Below, piece by piece: positions 10,001-19,141 of a stretch of DNA of 64,000 nucleotides. A program made the translations under genes and the position numbers. Source of the stretch: SZUA-309 sp965215995 (GTDB taxonomy: Bacteria > Pseudomonadota > Gammaproteobacteria > Pseudomonadales > Azotimanducaceae); the NCBI GenBank assembly GCA_965215995.1, contig OZ244128.1, positions 2,108,001 to 2,172,000 on the forward strand. The letters run 5' to 3'. The notes under the pieces were generated by a model. The model was not told where the DNA came from. It did not search any database and worked only from the letters and a program-made list of their open reading frames with translations. Position 1 is the first letter of the stretch, and every line of letters begins with the position of its first letter.

Positions 10001-12173
10001 TGTTCTCGCCATACCCGGCCGCCAGCACGAGCTCACCCATCGATCCTTCTTCCCCATGGTCGGGCTCGTCCACCTCCTGCATCTGATCGGGTGACTGCCC
10101 GGCATGCGCAACCCAGAGTGGTTTAGGCAGGGTTTCGTCGAAGTAGTCTTCGCTACTGCCGTAGGCTCGCAGCACGTAGGCAAGTTCCTCAACAGGGCCA
10201 TGGAACTGGTAGGCATCGGGTTCCCACTCGGCATAACCTGCTTCCCCGACCGGCAGCACTGCCAGAGGCTCGGACTGAACCGAGGCCTCGGCATCGAAGA
10301 TGCGCACCTCAGCCCGCTCGATGAACGCCTGATAGTTGGCATACATGCGGAAGCGGACGGGTGAGGCGATTGTCGTTGTCGGATCGAGGCTGTGGATCTC
10401 CACGGTATGGGTGCTCACTGCCACATCGAGCCGCGGTTTTGCCGTCGACGTATCGAAGTTGAAGCGGATGTCCTGCTCTTCCATGGCCACATCCGTGCAC
10501 CGCTGAACGTCGGCAGAGCTTCGTTGCGGATCATCGATGGGCTCACCATCCACGGTGATGCGCATCATGTTCAGGGCAAACGGGTTTTCCGGCGTCAGCT
10601 CCCGAGTCAGCGGATCGATCTCGACCCCCTCGTAATCGTCCAGCACCGCCAGCTCGTCATAAACCACCTGAACCTCGACGAAGGATTCCTCACCTTGAAC
10701 GAAACCAGCATTGATCACGTCTTTGGAATGGATGTAACCCCGACCGATGTGCTCCGTCTGCCGGCTTTCCAGCCCGAGCTCGGCAGCGACCTTTTCCATC
10801 GTCCGACGGGCCCGGGCAGTGGATAGCCCGACGTCATCGCCATATATGCGCGCCGTCCGACGATCGAGGCCTTCGTTGCGTGTGTAACCGATGAAACGCA
10901 ACCGGGCATTGACCTGATCGGCTACATCGGCCAGCCCGCGCTCGAGCTTCGCCAGTGCCGCGCTGCCGAGCACAGGCTGGCCCTGGGCGAGCGAGATGGT
11001 GGGCAGGTTGCCCCAGGCGGGGTCGTAGATCCGGGTAACCGTCTCGGCAGCAGCATCCGCGGGGCACAACTGAGGTTCGTCCGGCAGTTCCTGCAGCGAA
11101 TCGTCGTACCAGAACTCCACCTCGATGCGTCGATTCAGCGCTCTGCCTCGTGCGGTGGCGTTGCTCGCAGCAAGCCGGTCGTCGCCGTATCCGTCACTGA
11201 GCACCGCTCTTGCCGGCAGGTCCAGCTGCTCCTGCAAAGCCAGGGCCACTCGGTGAGCGCGAGCCCTGGACAAGCTCAAGCGATCTCCATAGATCCGGGA
11301 CTCGCGCTCGGATAGGGGAGCATCATCCGTGTGGCCAACGAGCTTCACCACCACGTTCTCTCTGTCCTGAAGGTTCTTCAGGATCTGCCCGATCTGGCTG
11401 ACGAAGTCCGGGTGCACCGTCAGATCCGCCGCCTGGTAGTACAGGGGCGCGACCAGATTCTGCACTCGAGCCCGTTTTGCGTGCCCTTCCACATACCGTA
11501 GCTTGCAGACCGTCTCCACCCGGCAGACCTTGGCCGTGCGGATGTCCTCACTCACCACCTGCTCGTGCTCCGTTACGACATCCGTAAGCTCGTCGTACCA
11601 GACCTCCACGTCCACCCGGCGGTTCAGTGCTCTGCCGGCTTCTGTCGCATTGCTGGCGACGGGGTCTGATTCACCCGCCCATTCGTAGGAAACGGCTTCT
11701 GCTGGTAACGCCAGTGCCCTCTGGAAAAATTCCGCCACCTCACCCGCTCGCTCCCGGGACAGCCCATCGTTGTCGCCATAGCGTTCGACCAGCGCCGGGG
11801 ACAGCGGCTGATTGTCTGCATGACCAACCAGGTTCAAGCGGACGTTAGCGCGATTGCGCATCCCCTCCAGCACGACTCTGAGGTCAGCCACGGTGCTCTC
11901 GGGCACCTTCGCCACGCCCGATTCGAAGTACACGGGAGGCACCACATCATGCAGCTTCACGGTCTCCGGCTCGGCCACCAGAACCTCATAGGCTTCCAGC
12001 CGATCACCGGCATCCAACGCCACCCGACCCGCATCTTTCGTCCATTGCGTGAGATCGACATCAGGTGGCAGATGGCGTTCGACGGCACGGCCGATGGGCA
12101 GCTCGTCCACGTTCGCCTGCAAGCCCACCCAGGGCAGACTAATGATCGTGATCAGCATCCAGCGAAGGCTCAT
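7068..12173 (-). CDS. Giant outer-membrane protein: three N-terminal OmpA domains plus beta-barrel
   Basis: A 1701-aa protein with a signal peptide (about residues 1-20). Three OmpA/MotB-type peptidoglycan-binding domains follow at about 78-195, 240-357 and 398-507. The first two keep the Asp and Arg pairs that bind diaminopimelate (GHADNQPLS...NRRVDV and GHTDDAPLS...NRRIEV). The third has lost both (GYTRNEG; no NRR). Beta-rich, Ig-like segments follow to about 790. The rest, about 900 residues, alternates aromatic and polar residues like a transmembrane beta-barrel and ends ...LFLNLTGAF with a terminal Phe as in BAM substrates. OmpA domains usually follow a barrel, so the order is inverted. 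The start overlaps the stop of the upstream gene by 4 nt (ATGA), implying translational coupling. I infer the outer-membrane exit or anchor of the neighbouring motor; function is unproven. Confidence 0.75.
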   Translation of the reverse strand: MSLRWMLITIISLPWVGLQANVDELPIGRAVERHLPPDVDLTQWTKDAGRVALDAGDRLEAYEVLVAEPETVKLHDVVPPVYFESGVAKVPESTVADLRVVLEGMRNRANVRLNLVGHADNQPLSPALVERYGDNDGLSRERAGEVAEFFQRALALPAEAVSYEWAGESDPVASNATEAGRALNRRVDVEVWYDELTDVVTEHEQVVSEDIRTAKVCRVETVCKLRYVEGHAKRARVQNLVAPLYYQAADLTVHPDFVSQIGQILKNLQDRENVVVKLVGHTDDAPLSERESRIYGDRLSLSRARAHRVALALQEQLDLPARAVLSDGYGDDRLAASNATARGRALNRRIEVEFWYDDSLQELPDEPQLCPADAAAETVTRIYDPAWGNLPTISLAQGQPVLGSAALAKLERGLADVADQVNARLRFIGYTRNEGLDRRTARIYGDDVGLSTARARRTMEKVAAELGLESRQTEHIGRGYIHSKDVINAGFVQGEESFVEVQVVYDELAVLDDYEGVEIDPLTRELTPENPFALNMMRITVDGEPIDDPQRSSADVQRCTDVAMEEQDIRFNFDTSTAKPRLDVAVSTHTVEIHSLDPTTTIASPVRFRMYANYQAFIERAEVRIFDAEASVQSEPLAVLPVGEAGYAEWEPDAYQFHGPVEELAYVLRAYGSSEDYFDETLPKPLWVAHAGQSPDQMQEVDEPDHGEEGSMGELVLAAGYGENSLAFQNIPLGTGTVTVKGSGVDPSQDIWVAGTRVPVDPSGSFVSEVLLPDGGHTVEVAMLDEEGAGELYLRDISLEQNDWFYAGMADFTWSENKSSETADLFVGENASYDFDSSVDGRIALYASGKFGAGWGLTTRLDTREDELGNLFSNILEKDPNSLFRRMDPDYHYPTFGDDSTVMELTPSQGGLYLKVDKDDSYGLWGNYQVGYMNNELAQVDRGLYGVQGHYESTRTTSFGEKRLVADLFGAEPGTVPSRQDFRGTGGSFYYLRHQDILMGSERVRIEVRDKVSGIVTGVVNLSPSVDYDVDYLQGSILLAEPLSATVNDSLLVRTGGSSGDEAYLVVRYEYTPGFDEVDALAAGGQAHVWLNDRIKLGLMANENNNDDAQFDSSLQAADVTVRLSAHTWLKVQTGRSEGVAAQSLTSDDGGYGFQSLGIGVPMAARADAYRGDLSIGLEELSERLDGRLTLYGQTLESGYAATGLEALTDTEAYGGSLDLGLTRSLSLRGKSDVLSREDSLSTSIHEVNLSYQFNPRWNLSGGVRHDDRQDDSLTALPSQETGQRTDAVMQLGYDGRGEWSVYGFVQDSLSTSDTRTDNGRFGLGGSYLVSDRIQMEMEVSDGDSGPGGRVGTSYRQSERTSYYVNYALENERSDNPRRSSSGSEGNLVGGMKTRLSDTTSIFVEERYQHGRHMSGLTHATGVQLVPSTRWNFSVSSDIGTLEDRQTGLETDRVAGGMNVAFGTDSLNLSIGVEYRDDTSELVDDLSTKRKTWLYRNSARWQMNPASRLLGKLNYSTSDSSEGAFFDGEYTEAVLGYAFRPVRHDRLNALAKYTYFYNVPTAGQVTQSNAFSEYIQKSHVASLDLTYDLTSRLSVGAKYAHRLGEISLDRDDPNFFDNSASLYVLRGDWRFRGQWEVLLEGRVLDFEDFSETRSGALVALSRYFGEHFKVGAGYNFTDFSDDLTDLDYDHRGLFLNLTGAF

Positions 12174-15100
12174 TGGTCAGCCTCCTTGAGCGCCGTCAGG
12201 CGCCTGTCTTGCTGCGGCGGTTTGCCTGTACGCCAGAAGATCTCCTGCTCGATTGTCAGTCGGTAGTCGGTCTCGCGCGACTGCCAGGCCTGATTCAGCA
12301 TCCTGCGCAGCGCTTTCACCCGCTTGTTGACCAGCCGCACGTCTTCAACGTCGGCCAGATAGGAAAGCCTGAGCACCGCGGGCGCCTTCTCCAGCTCCTC
12401 CAAGAGCAGCTCGAGGCGTGGCTGCCACTGCGGCCGCAACTCGGTGCTGTCCGGCACGAACACCGGATCGGCGATATCAAGTCCCACGACCCGATGAATG
12501 GAAGCACCGAAGCTGAAATGCAGGGCCTTACCCCGGGTTGCCCGTTTGATCTGGAAGGATCTGCCGGAACTTCGGAAACCGCTGGGCAAGGTTCGATCGT
12601 CCAGCTTCAGCATGAAGTTGCTGCCGCGTCCTTCCTTCGGTACCACTGCACAGGTGATGTGGAAACGTCCGTGCTGGTCGGTCAGCGCGGCAAGACCGGT
12701 GGGTGTCACGAGACGGGCGCCGTGGATACCGGGCTCATCGCCATCCTGCAGACCGTTTCGATTGTCGTCGCTGAAGACCTTGCCCGTGACATCCGTACAG
12801 TCGAAGGTGGGATCCGGTACGAGGCGCACGGTCGCCGTCGCCTCGGTGGACAACGCCTCACCGGTCTGCCCGAGCTCTGCATGGGCCCGGTTCACGAACT
12901 CGCCATCAGTCACGCCAGCGCCGGGTGCCAGCAGCAGCTCGATGGTGTGCTCACCCTCGGCGGCCAGTGTCAGGTCTTGCCAGACCAGCTCACCATCGAC
13001 GATCACCGGTTCAACCGGCTCGCCGTCGAGACGGGCGGAGCCTTCGATGTACTTGAATCCCACCGGGTAGCGATCGACCACGTCCACACCCGACATATCA
13101 ATGGGCCAGCTGCTCCGCACCGTCAGGGTGTAAGGCACCATCTGACCCCGGGTCACGTTCACCATCGGTGTGGTCTTGCTCATGGTCACCAGACCGTTCA
13201 GGACCGGATCCATTGGAATGTGGTTGTTGAACAGCTGGCTGGTGCCCGGCAACCGATCCTCATTGAGCAACAGGTTCAGGTAATAGCGGGTTGCCGGCGT
13301 CTCGGCGGCGGCACCGATCGGAGGCGCGAATTCCGACGCCTGGGCTTCGCAATGCACGCCCGTGATCGGTATCGCGTCATTCACCGTTCCAGGGCAGTAA
13401 GGCACGTTGAACGGTGCTGTGGCCTCATCCGTCGTCGGCGGAATGAGCTCCGAAGTGCCGGGTTCGTAGTTCGTGCCCGGCTCCATCTCGATCAGATAGC
13501 TGGCGCCGCTCGGACAGCTCGGATCTGAGAAGTTGAGATCGAATTTGTAGTAGCCACTGCCGAGGGTGGTCTGACCCTGCTGCCTCGGATCGTCGAAGCA
13601 GTCCTCGGCAACCGGAATCATCGAACCCGCATCGAGGAGCGTGAGCGTAGCTCCGGCTAGCGGCAGGCGGGTCAGGGCGTCATAGACCACACCGTTCGGA
13701 TCGATCGGCAGATTGAGGTTCTGCAGGTTGCTGCCGGATCGGATCTCAATGTCGTAGATTCGCTGGGGACCGTTGGTGAAATCCGAATCCGCCTGCCCCA
13801 GCGATGCCGTGCTCTGGCTGGCGCCCGGCGCATGGAACAGGAGTTCGTAGCGGTCCTCGGTCTCGTAGTTGGGAACGAGGCCGATAAAGCTGTACGCACC
13901 CGCCGCATCGGTCAGGCTGCTGAGCACGACCTCATCGTTTCGCAGGACCTCAACCGTCCACCCCTCGAGGGGCAGCTCGGCTGCATCCAGACGATCATCG
14001 AAGTCCGCGTCGTGCCAGACGCTGCCGTTGACCATGCCGATGCCCGGCGTACCGCCCACATCGATGCTGACATCGGCAGTCGCACTCTGATCGATGTTCC
14101 AGGTCACCTGTGCCTCGTTGACGATGGTCGTGCCGATGGGTGCGTCCTCGTAAATCCGTGCCTGGAAGCGCAGCACGAACACCTGTCCCGGTGGCAGCGG
14201 GCCGTACTCGGCCGAGTAGTCTGCGAGGATGATCGGCCCGGTGACGTCGATCCCGGCCGTGTTGCCGTTCAATGTGGCCGTCTGATCCTCATAGATGAGC
14301 TGACCGGCTATCGGCTCATCCAGATCATCAGTGACATAGACGTCGAACACCGGCACGGCACTGGTATTTCTCACTGTGACCAGATACTCCAGCAGGCCAC
14401 CTTCCAGTGCCGGGCCGCCACCAACCACGGCCACTTCCTTGTCGATGGTCACGAGCTGACCCGGGCCAACCCGGACGATGGTCGGCTCTGGTCCGTTCGC
14501 CGGATTGCCGTCCGCGTCGGTGAGCTGATCGCCGAGCTCTTCCGTGCTCACGGTGGCCTGATTGGTGATCAGGGAGCCACGGGGCGCATCGTCATTGACG
14601 CGGACGTCGAACATGACGGTGGCGGCTTCGAGCGACGAGATCACCCCTTCCCCGGGTCCGGGCAGCGGCGGCGTCAGATCCGAAGAGCTCACCCAGATAC
14701 CTGCTTCCAGCGGGAACACCCCGTTGTCCGGCTGGTTTACCGGCTCGCCGTTCAGCGTCAGCGAGTCCGCCACATAGGTCGTGTAGGTGGGCACCACGTC
14801 GACCAGCCGCACCATGGTGGCATCCACGGCGCCGTTGTTCTGGATGTGTATGGTGTAGCGCAACACATCACCAGGATCGACGATGTTCGGCGAGTCGTAG
14901 TCGAGTTGCAGCGCCGCAGTTTTCAGCGGATAGATCACTGGGTAGTTACCCACCACATCCTCGGTCGGGTCATCGACCTCCGGCGTGCGTGGATCATCCG
15001 ATGGCTGATCCAGGCCTTCGATCGCCGAGCTGGCGAAGGCCTGGTTGGAAACGATGGTGCCGTCCGCTACGTCCGGATCCACCGTCACAACAAATTCGAT

Positions 15101-17152
15101 GGTAGCGACGTTGTCCGCGGCAGGATCAGCGTCGGCACGCAAATAGCCGGTCGTCGGATCTTCTGCTGCATTGATGTCGATGCCGGAGATCAGCGGCAAT
15201 TCACCACCGGGGCCGTCGGCAATGGGCGCGCCGTTCAGCGTTGTGCTGCCGGTGATGTAGGCGGTGTAAAGGGGCAGCGCATCCTGCAGCCTGGCGTCCG
15301 TCGCGTTGTCAGTACCCGTGTTCTTCACGGTGATCGTGTAGCGGAGCCGCTCACCGGCCAGCAACACGTTCGGATCGCCGTCCAGATAGGCCGAGACCTT
15401 GTCCACATCGAAGTACGGCGCAGAGGTGATGCTGACCCGGGTCGGATCCTCATCGCCAATCACATTGGGATCGGCACCTCCGTTGATGTTCGGGTCGTCG
15501 CTCAGCGCGATGGGCACGCCGCCCGTAACGAGATCCGCCTGGTTGTCCACGTAGCTGCCATCGGCAAGCACAGGGGCGAGCTCCACCTCAAACTCGATCA
15601 GAACGACCTCACCGAGCCCACCGATACTGAGATTGCGGATGTCGACCAGACCGGTGCCGGAGGTGCCGCCCATCGCACTGGTATTCGTCACATCGGCACC
15701 GGCCGGCACTGTGACCAGGCTGAGGGTGCCGCTGGCAAAGCCCGGCGTTCCGTTGAGCGCATCGAGCTCGTCGACAATGCTGAAGTCATCGATGCTGACG
15801 TTGCCGAGATTCTCGACCAGCAGGCTGTAGCGCAGCCTGTCACCGGGCGTTGCAAGCACCGCCGGGTCGTCGCCGGTGGTCAGGTTGATGGCCGTCTTCT
15901 CGAAACGCAGCACGGGCAGATCCACATCCACCGCGTGCGCATCCTCGTGGTCATCGACGCCGACGGTACCGTCGGTCAACGAACGCAGGTAAGAAATCCG
16001 GCTCGGATTCGAGGCGGCGTCGCTAAACCAGGCGGTGGCACCCGCGACATTGGTCAGCGTGATGCCGTCCTGAGAATCGTTGTCGAGCCGGGTGCGATAC
16101 CTGATCATCAGACGCTCATCGACGTCGATCACCGACGCAGCGCTTTGCGTATTGAAGGTCAGCTCACAGGCAGCGCCGTCATAGACGAGGGCGTAGTCCG
16201 TTCCTTCGGTCAGGGGGCCTTTGCCAGGGACCGGCGTGACGCCGTCGGCGGCAAAAACCTGGGCACTCAGAATCTCCGGCGTCGTGTCGCACATGCCGCC
16301 GTCGGCCACATCCGGCAGGAGGTCGACCAGGGTCACGTCGTGCGCCTGCCACTCACTGTCGTTCTGCGCATCGAGCAGAAACTCACCCCACTGACCGAGC
16401 CGCATGGTCGCCGGGCCGGTCTTCTGAACTCTCACTCCCGGCGGCAGGGTGAACTCACCAACCAGCCCGGAGCTGTTGACAGTGCCGCCTTCCCGGGTGA
16501 TGAACTCGTCCACCGGGGAACCGTTGTCCAGGAAGCTCATGTCCAGCGTGTAGTCCACGCCACCCACGTTGAAGGTGGTGGGATTGGGGGAGGCAACGAT
16601 GGTCACCCGGTCCGTGCAGCCCTCACCGGGCGGCGTCGGATAAGGGCACGACTCCCCCGGCGGCGGGTTGTTCGGGGTTTCCTCGTGGTTCAGGGTGAAG
16701 GTGAAGGTCAGCGGGCCTGTCGGAACGCCATCCACCTCGATCATCAGGATCACATCGAGCTGCACCGACGTCAGCGATGGATCGTCCACCGCGAAGTTCC
16801 GGTGCTGGAACTCACCGAGGGAGAAGAACGGAATGGCCCCGGGCAACTGGAACGGGGCAGGCAGCGGATCAGCAGCGATGAAGTCATAGCCACTCTGATC
16901 GGTGCCGCTGGTCGGCACGCCCCAGCTGATGCTGGACACGGGATGGCCGTTGCTGATGACCGGATCCCCCGGCTGGCTGCCCGGAACGTTGTCGACCGGG
17001 TCGTACCAGACTCCCGTCACCGACTGGTAGGTGATTTCAGCCGCCCACAGGTTTCCGGCTGACGACATGGCAGCCCACGCAAAGAGCAGCAGCGCGAACA
17101 GACGAGGGAGAACCCGATTAGGTGCTGTTTCCTGTCTGTGAGCCATCTTCAT
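12170..17152 (-). CDS. Giant secreted surface protein: anchor-K, DUF11, SdrD-B-like and OmpA-like tail
   Basis: A 1660-aa exported protein with a long signal peptide (positive start, hydrophobic LFALLLFAWAAM, then WAA). The first about 190 residues resemble the THxN/choice-of-anchor K domain (WYDPV..., ISWG, FFSLGEFQHRNF). About six DUF11 repeats follow, each opening with a Lys-Thr/Lys-Val strand and an L-Y-x-x-x-V-x-N-x-G core. There are two SdrD-B-like domains, GSVWHDADFDDRLDAAE and GKVFSDDNRNGLQDGDE, the latter with an Asp-rich calcium-type loop. The last about 120 residues look like an OmpA-like fold (FVPDSTELRPQWQPRLELLL) lacking the GHTD and NRR ligands. Such repeats are typical of long stalks or adhesins. 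It lies between the transducer gene and the giant barrel and overlaps the latter by 4 nt. Confidence 0.75.
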   Translation of the reverse strand: MKMAHRQETAPNRVLPRLFALLLFAWAAMSSAGNLWAAEITYQSVTGVWYDPVDNVPGSQPGDPVISNGHPVSSISWGVPTSGTDQSGYDFIAADPLPAPFQLPGAIPFFSLGEFQHRNFAVDDPSLTSVQLDVILMIEVDGVPTGPLTFTFTLNHEETPNNPPPGESCPYPTPPGEGCTDRVTIVASPNPTTFNVGGVDYTLDMSFLDNGSPVDEFITREGGTVNSSGLVGEFTLPPGVRVQKTGPATMRLGQWGEFLLDAQNDSEWQAHDVTLVDLLPDVADGGMCDTTPEILSAQVFAADGVTPVPGKGPLTEGTDYALVYDGAACELTFNTQSAASVIDVDERLMIRYRTRLDNDSQDGITLTNVAGATAWFSDAASNPSRISYLRSLTDGTVGVDDHEDAHAVDVDLPVLRFEKTAINLTTGDDPAVLATPGDRLRYSLLVENLGNVSIDDFSIVDELDALNGTPGFASGTLSLVTVPAGADVTNTSAMGGTSGTGLVDIRNLSIGGLGEVVLIEFEVELAPVLADGSYVDNQADLVTGGVPIALSDDPNINGGADPNVIGDEDPTRVSITSAPYFDVDKVSAYLDGDPNVLLAGERLRYTITVKNTGTDNATDARLQDALPLYTAYITGSTTLNGAPIADGPGGELPLISGIDINAAEDPTTGYLRADADPAADNVATIEFVVTVDPDVADGTIVSNQAFASSAIEGLDQPSDDPRTPEVDDPTEDVVGNYPVIYPLKTAALQLDYDSPNIVDPGDVLRYTIHIQNNGAVDATMVRLVDVVPTYTTYVADSLTLNGEPVNQPDNGVFPLEAGIWVSSSDLTPPLPGPGEGVISSLEAATVMFDVRVNDDAPRGSLITNQATVSTEELGDQLTDADGNPANGPEPTIVRVGPGQLVTIDKEVAVVGGGPALEGGLLEYLVTVRNTSAVPVFDVYVTDDLDEPIAGQLIYEDQTATLNGNTAGIDVTGPIILADYSAEYGPLPPGQVFVLRFQARIYEDAPIGTTIVNEAQVTWNIDQSATADVSIDVGGTPGIGMVNGSVWHDADFDDRLDAAELPLEGWTVEVLRNDEVVLSSLTDAAGAYSFIGLVPNYETEDRYELLFHAPGASQSTASLGQADSDFTNGPQRIYDIEIRSGSNLQNLNLPIDPNGVVYDALTRLPLAGATLTLLDAGSMIPVAEDCFDDPRQQGQTTLGSGYYKFDLNFSDPSCPSGASYLIEMEPGTNYEPGTSELIPPTTDEATAPFNVPYCPGTVNDAIPITGVHCEAQASEFAPPIGAAAETPATRYYLNLLLNEDRLPGTSQLFNNHIPMDPVLNGLVTMSKTTPMVNVTRGQMVPYTLTVRSSWPIDMSGVDVVDRYPVGFKYIEGSARLDGEPVEPVIVDGELVWQDLTLAAEGEHTIELLLAPGAGVTDGEFVNRAHAELGQTGEALSTEATATVRLVPDPTFDCTDVTGKVFSDDNRNGLQDGDEPGIHGARLVTPTGLAALTDQHGRFHITCAVVPKEGRGSNFMLKLDDRTLPSGFRSSGRSFQIKRATRGKALHFSFGASIHRVVGLDIADPVFVPDSTELRPQWQPRLELLLEELEKAPAVLRLSYLADVEDVRLVNKRVKALRRMLNQAWQSRETDYRLTIEQEIFWRTGKPPQQDRRLTALKEADQ

Positions 17153-17175
17153 ACTTCCCGGCTACCTGAGCAGAG

Positions 17176-18603
17176 CTATGCCGTCGGCAAGAAGTCGATC
17201 GGGTAGAGAATGGTGATGGCCGGCACTTCCTTGGCGCCGAAATCGAAGCCGAGTACCCGTGCGACCACCTGATCGGCCAACATGGGTGCATCCATGTCAC
17301 TGGACTGCAGTGCGCAGACGGATACGGAACCGTCCGGCTCGATGGTCAGCTTGAGCACCATCTGGCCTCTGAGCGTCGGGTCCTTGCGCAGCTCCCGGTT
17401 GTACAGCCGGTAGAGGGCCGCTTTGTAGCGATCGAACACGATCTGAATCTCTTCGTCCGTGCGTCCCGCCACCGCACCGGCGGACAGCGGTCGGTCGGAC
17501 CCGGTCGGGCCAATGGAGCTGGCTACCCGACTCAGGGCCACGCCTTCCATCTGCTCGCCATCACCCGAACCGCCGATATCGCGGCTCAGACTCGCCAGGT
17601 TGATTCCACCGCTGCTACCCGGACCGTCAATGGCGACCATCGATCGCTGGGGTGCGCCGATTGCCTGCTCGCCGGCGTTGCTGACCTCCGCCTCGCTGCC
17701 AAGTCGTGCTGACGGGCGACCGTTGGCGAGGTCCGAGAAGCTCTCCCGGAAAGCCAGCAGGCCGGTGGAGGCCACTTTGTCCCGCGGAGCTTCCGGCGCC
17801 ACTTCCACCTGATTGGTTTCCGCGACCTGAACTTCCGGTTCCGGCTCCGGCTGCGGCTTTTTCTCCTCCGGTGCTACCGGCGGCTCCTCCTGCGCGATGC
17901 GCTTCTCCACCGGTCTTGCGGGGGGCATGGGTCGCAAGGGCTCTTTGCGTATCAGCCGGGCAAATCGCTCCGGCACCTCGACCGCCTCTTCTTTCTCCGG
18001 AATCGGCAGATCGATCAGCGGAATCAGCAACCCGAGCAGCAGCGCGGCGGCAGCGGATCGCAAGAGGTAACTGCGGAACAGGTCGTCTTCTTCCAGGTTC
18101 CTCGCCCAGGGCAGAATCTGCAGCCGCGGCTCGAGCTCCGTGGCTTCCCGCTCGACCAGCCACTCCTGCCGTTTGCGCTCATCAGCCTCGATGGTCTCAA
18201 TCAGATCACTTTCGATCAGGGCGATGTCGTCCAGCTGCTCTCTGACCCGTTTCCGGGCCGTCTCACGCCGAGCGTCGATGTCGAGCTGCACACCGGCCAG
18301 CGATTCGATCTCGCTGCGAACGTCGGCAAGATGCGCCTTGACCTGAGCGTCCGTCGCCCGCTCGCCCCAGAACACGCGGGACAAGCCCGCCTCTTCCAGC
18401 TTCTCGATGGTCTGGCAGGCTTCCTCGAGCGGCTCGTATCGAACCCGCTTGTCAGCGAGCGCCTCGAGCTCCGCATCCACCGCAGCGAGCTCGGCTTCGC
18501 GGGTTTCGAGGGTACGCTCTGCCGCAGCCAGCTCTTCGCGCAGCCGCTCTGCTTCCTCTTTGTGTTGGTCGAATTCTGCTTGTCGGTCGATCACAGCACT
18601 CAT
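17176..18603 (-). CDS. AgmX/PglI-type energy transducer with cytoplasmic coiled coil
   Basis: A TonB-like transducer of 475 aa. I chose the ATG at 18603, which has GGGAGA seven bases upstream; a start nine codons earlier would overlap the preceding gene. Residues about 5-165 are a charged coiled coil. One TM helix (about 178-199, AAAALLLGLLIPLIDLPI) follows, then a periplasmic Pro/Glu-rich linker (EEPPVAPEEKKPQPEPEPE), a Gly/Ser-rich stretch and a C-terminal domain (about 375-475) with IVFDRYKAALYRLYNREL and LKLTIEPDGSVSVCAL. The C-terminal domain fits the AgmX/PglI family of the Myxococcus Glt machine rather than classical TonB. Classical TonB has almost no cytoplasmic part, so the coiled coil is unusual. 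It follows the two ExbD-like genes directly, as an energised-complex partner should. Confidence 0.78.
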   Translation of the reverse strand: MSAVIDRQAEFDQHKEEAERLREELAAAERTLETREAELAAVDAELEALADKRVRYEPLEEACQTIEKLEEAGLSRVFWGERATDAQVKAHLADVRSEIESLAGVQLDIDARRETARKRVREQLDDIALIESDLIETIEADERKRQEWLVEREATELEPRLQILPWARNLEEDDLFRSYLLRSAAAALLLGLLIPLIDLPIPEKEEAVEVPERFARLIRKEPLRPMPPARPVEKRIAQEEPPVAPEEKKPQPEPEPEVQVAETNQVEVAPEAPRDKVASTGLLAFRESFSDLANGRPSARLGSEAEVSNAGEQAIGAPQRSMVAIDGPGSSGGINLASLSRDIGGSGDGEQMEGVALSRVASSIGPTGSDRPLSAGAVAGRTDEEIQIVFDRYKAALYRLYNRELRKDPTLRGQMVLKLTIEPDGSVSVCALQSSDMDAPMLADQVVARVLGFDFGAKEVPAITILYPIDFLPTA

Positions 18604-18616
18604 GAGCGTCTCTCCC

Positions 18617-19141
18617 TCAGATCTGTGCAACCTGCCCTGCTGCCATGTCTACAGCCTGTCCCTTCTGGATCACCGCGAGGGAGATCCGGCTGTAACCCTG
18701 ACTCGTGCAGGTGGACATGACCTTGCGGATCACATCGAAGGGGATGGAGCGGTCCGCCAGCACCGTCACCTCCTGAGTGCCTGCCACATGCTGCGTGCTG
18801 ACGCCGATGATCCGCTCTTCGAGCACCGCGAGCCGGTCTATGATCGGGCCTATCTCGCCCTCGCCCATCTCGGCGATGGCCCTGACGCTGGCCACAGGCT
18901 CGCCCTGCACGATCACCTCCTCGGTACCGATGAAGATCACCACCGTCTCTCTCGGCTTGGCCTCCACAACGGACTCCGGTAGAACCATGTCTTTCGGCGT
19001 TTCCAGAACTTCCGGCGTGCCTGAGTTCACCAGCAGGAAGAAAACCAGAATCGTGAAAACGTCCATCAGCGACGTGAGATTCATCTTGCCGATACGAACC
19101 TTGTTACGGCTCATCCGCTTCATCCGGCGCGTCGTCTTCAC
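18617..19141 (-). CDS. ExbD/TolR-family motor subunit B (conserved Asp present)
   Basis: A 174-aa single-pass inner-membrane protein of the ExbD/TolR family. After a Lys/Arg-rich cytoplasmic start comes the helix NLTSLMDVFTILVFFLLV, in which Asp27 sits where ExbD Asp25 and TolR Asp23 carry protons. The periplasmic part ends in a TolR-like fold (VTVLADRSIPFDVIRKVM). It overlaps the preceding ExbD-like gene by 4 nt and so is translationally coupled. With the TolQ-like protein it would make a proton-driven rotor or stator, with this protein as the protonatable partner. Confidence 0.85.
   Translation of the reverse strand: MKTTRRMKRMSRNKVRIGKMNLTSLMDVFTILVFFLLVNSGTPEVLETPKDMVLPESVVEAKPRETVVIFIGTEEVIVQGEPVASVRAIAEMGEGEIGPIIDRLAVLEERIIGVSTQHVAGTQEVTVLADRSIPFDVIRKVMSTCTSQGYSRISLAVIQKGQAVDMAAGQVAQI

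Noticed and set aside
13832..17062. 1076-aa open frame on the plus strand
   Set aside because: Antisense to the DUF11 surface protein. Long high-GC antisense frames are expected here; no start signal or domain.
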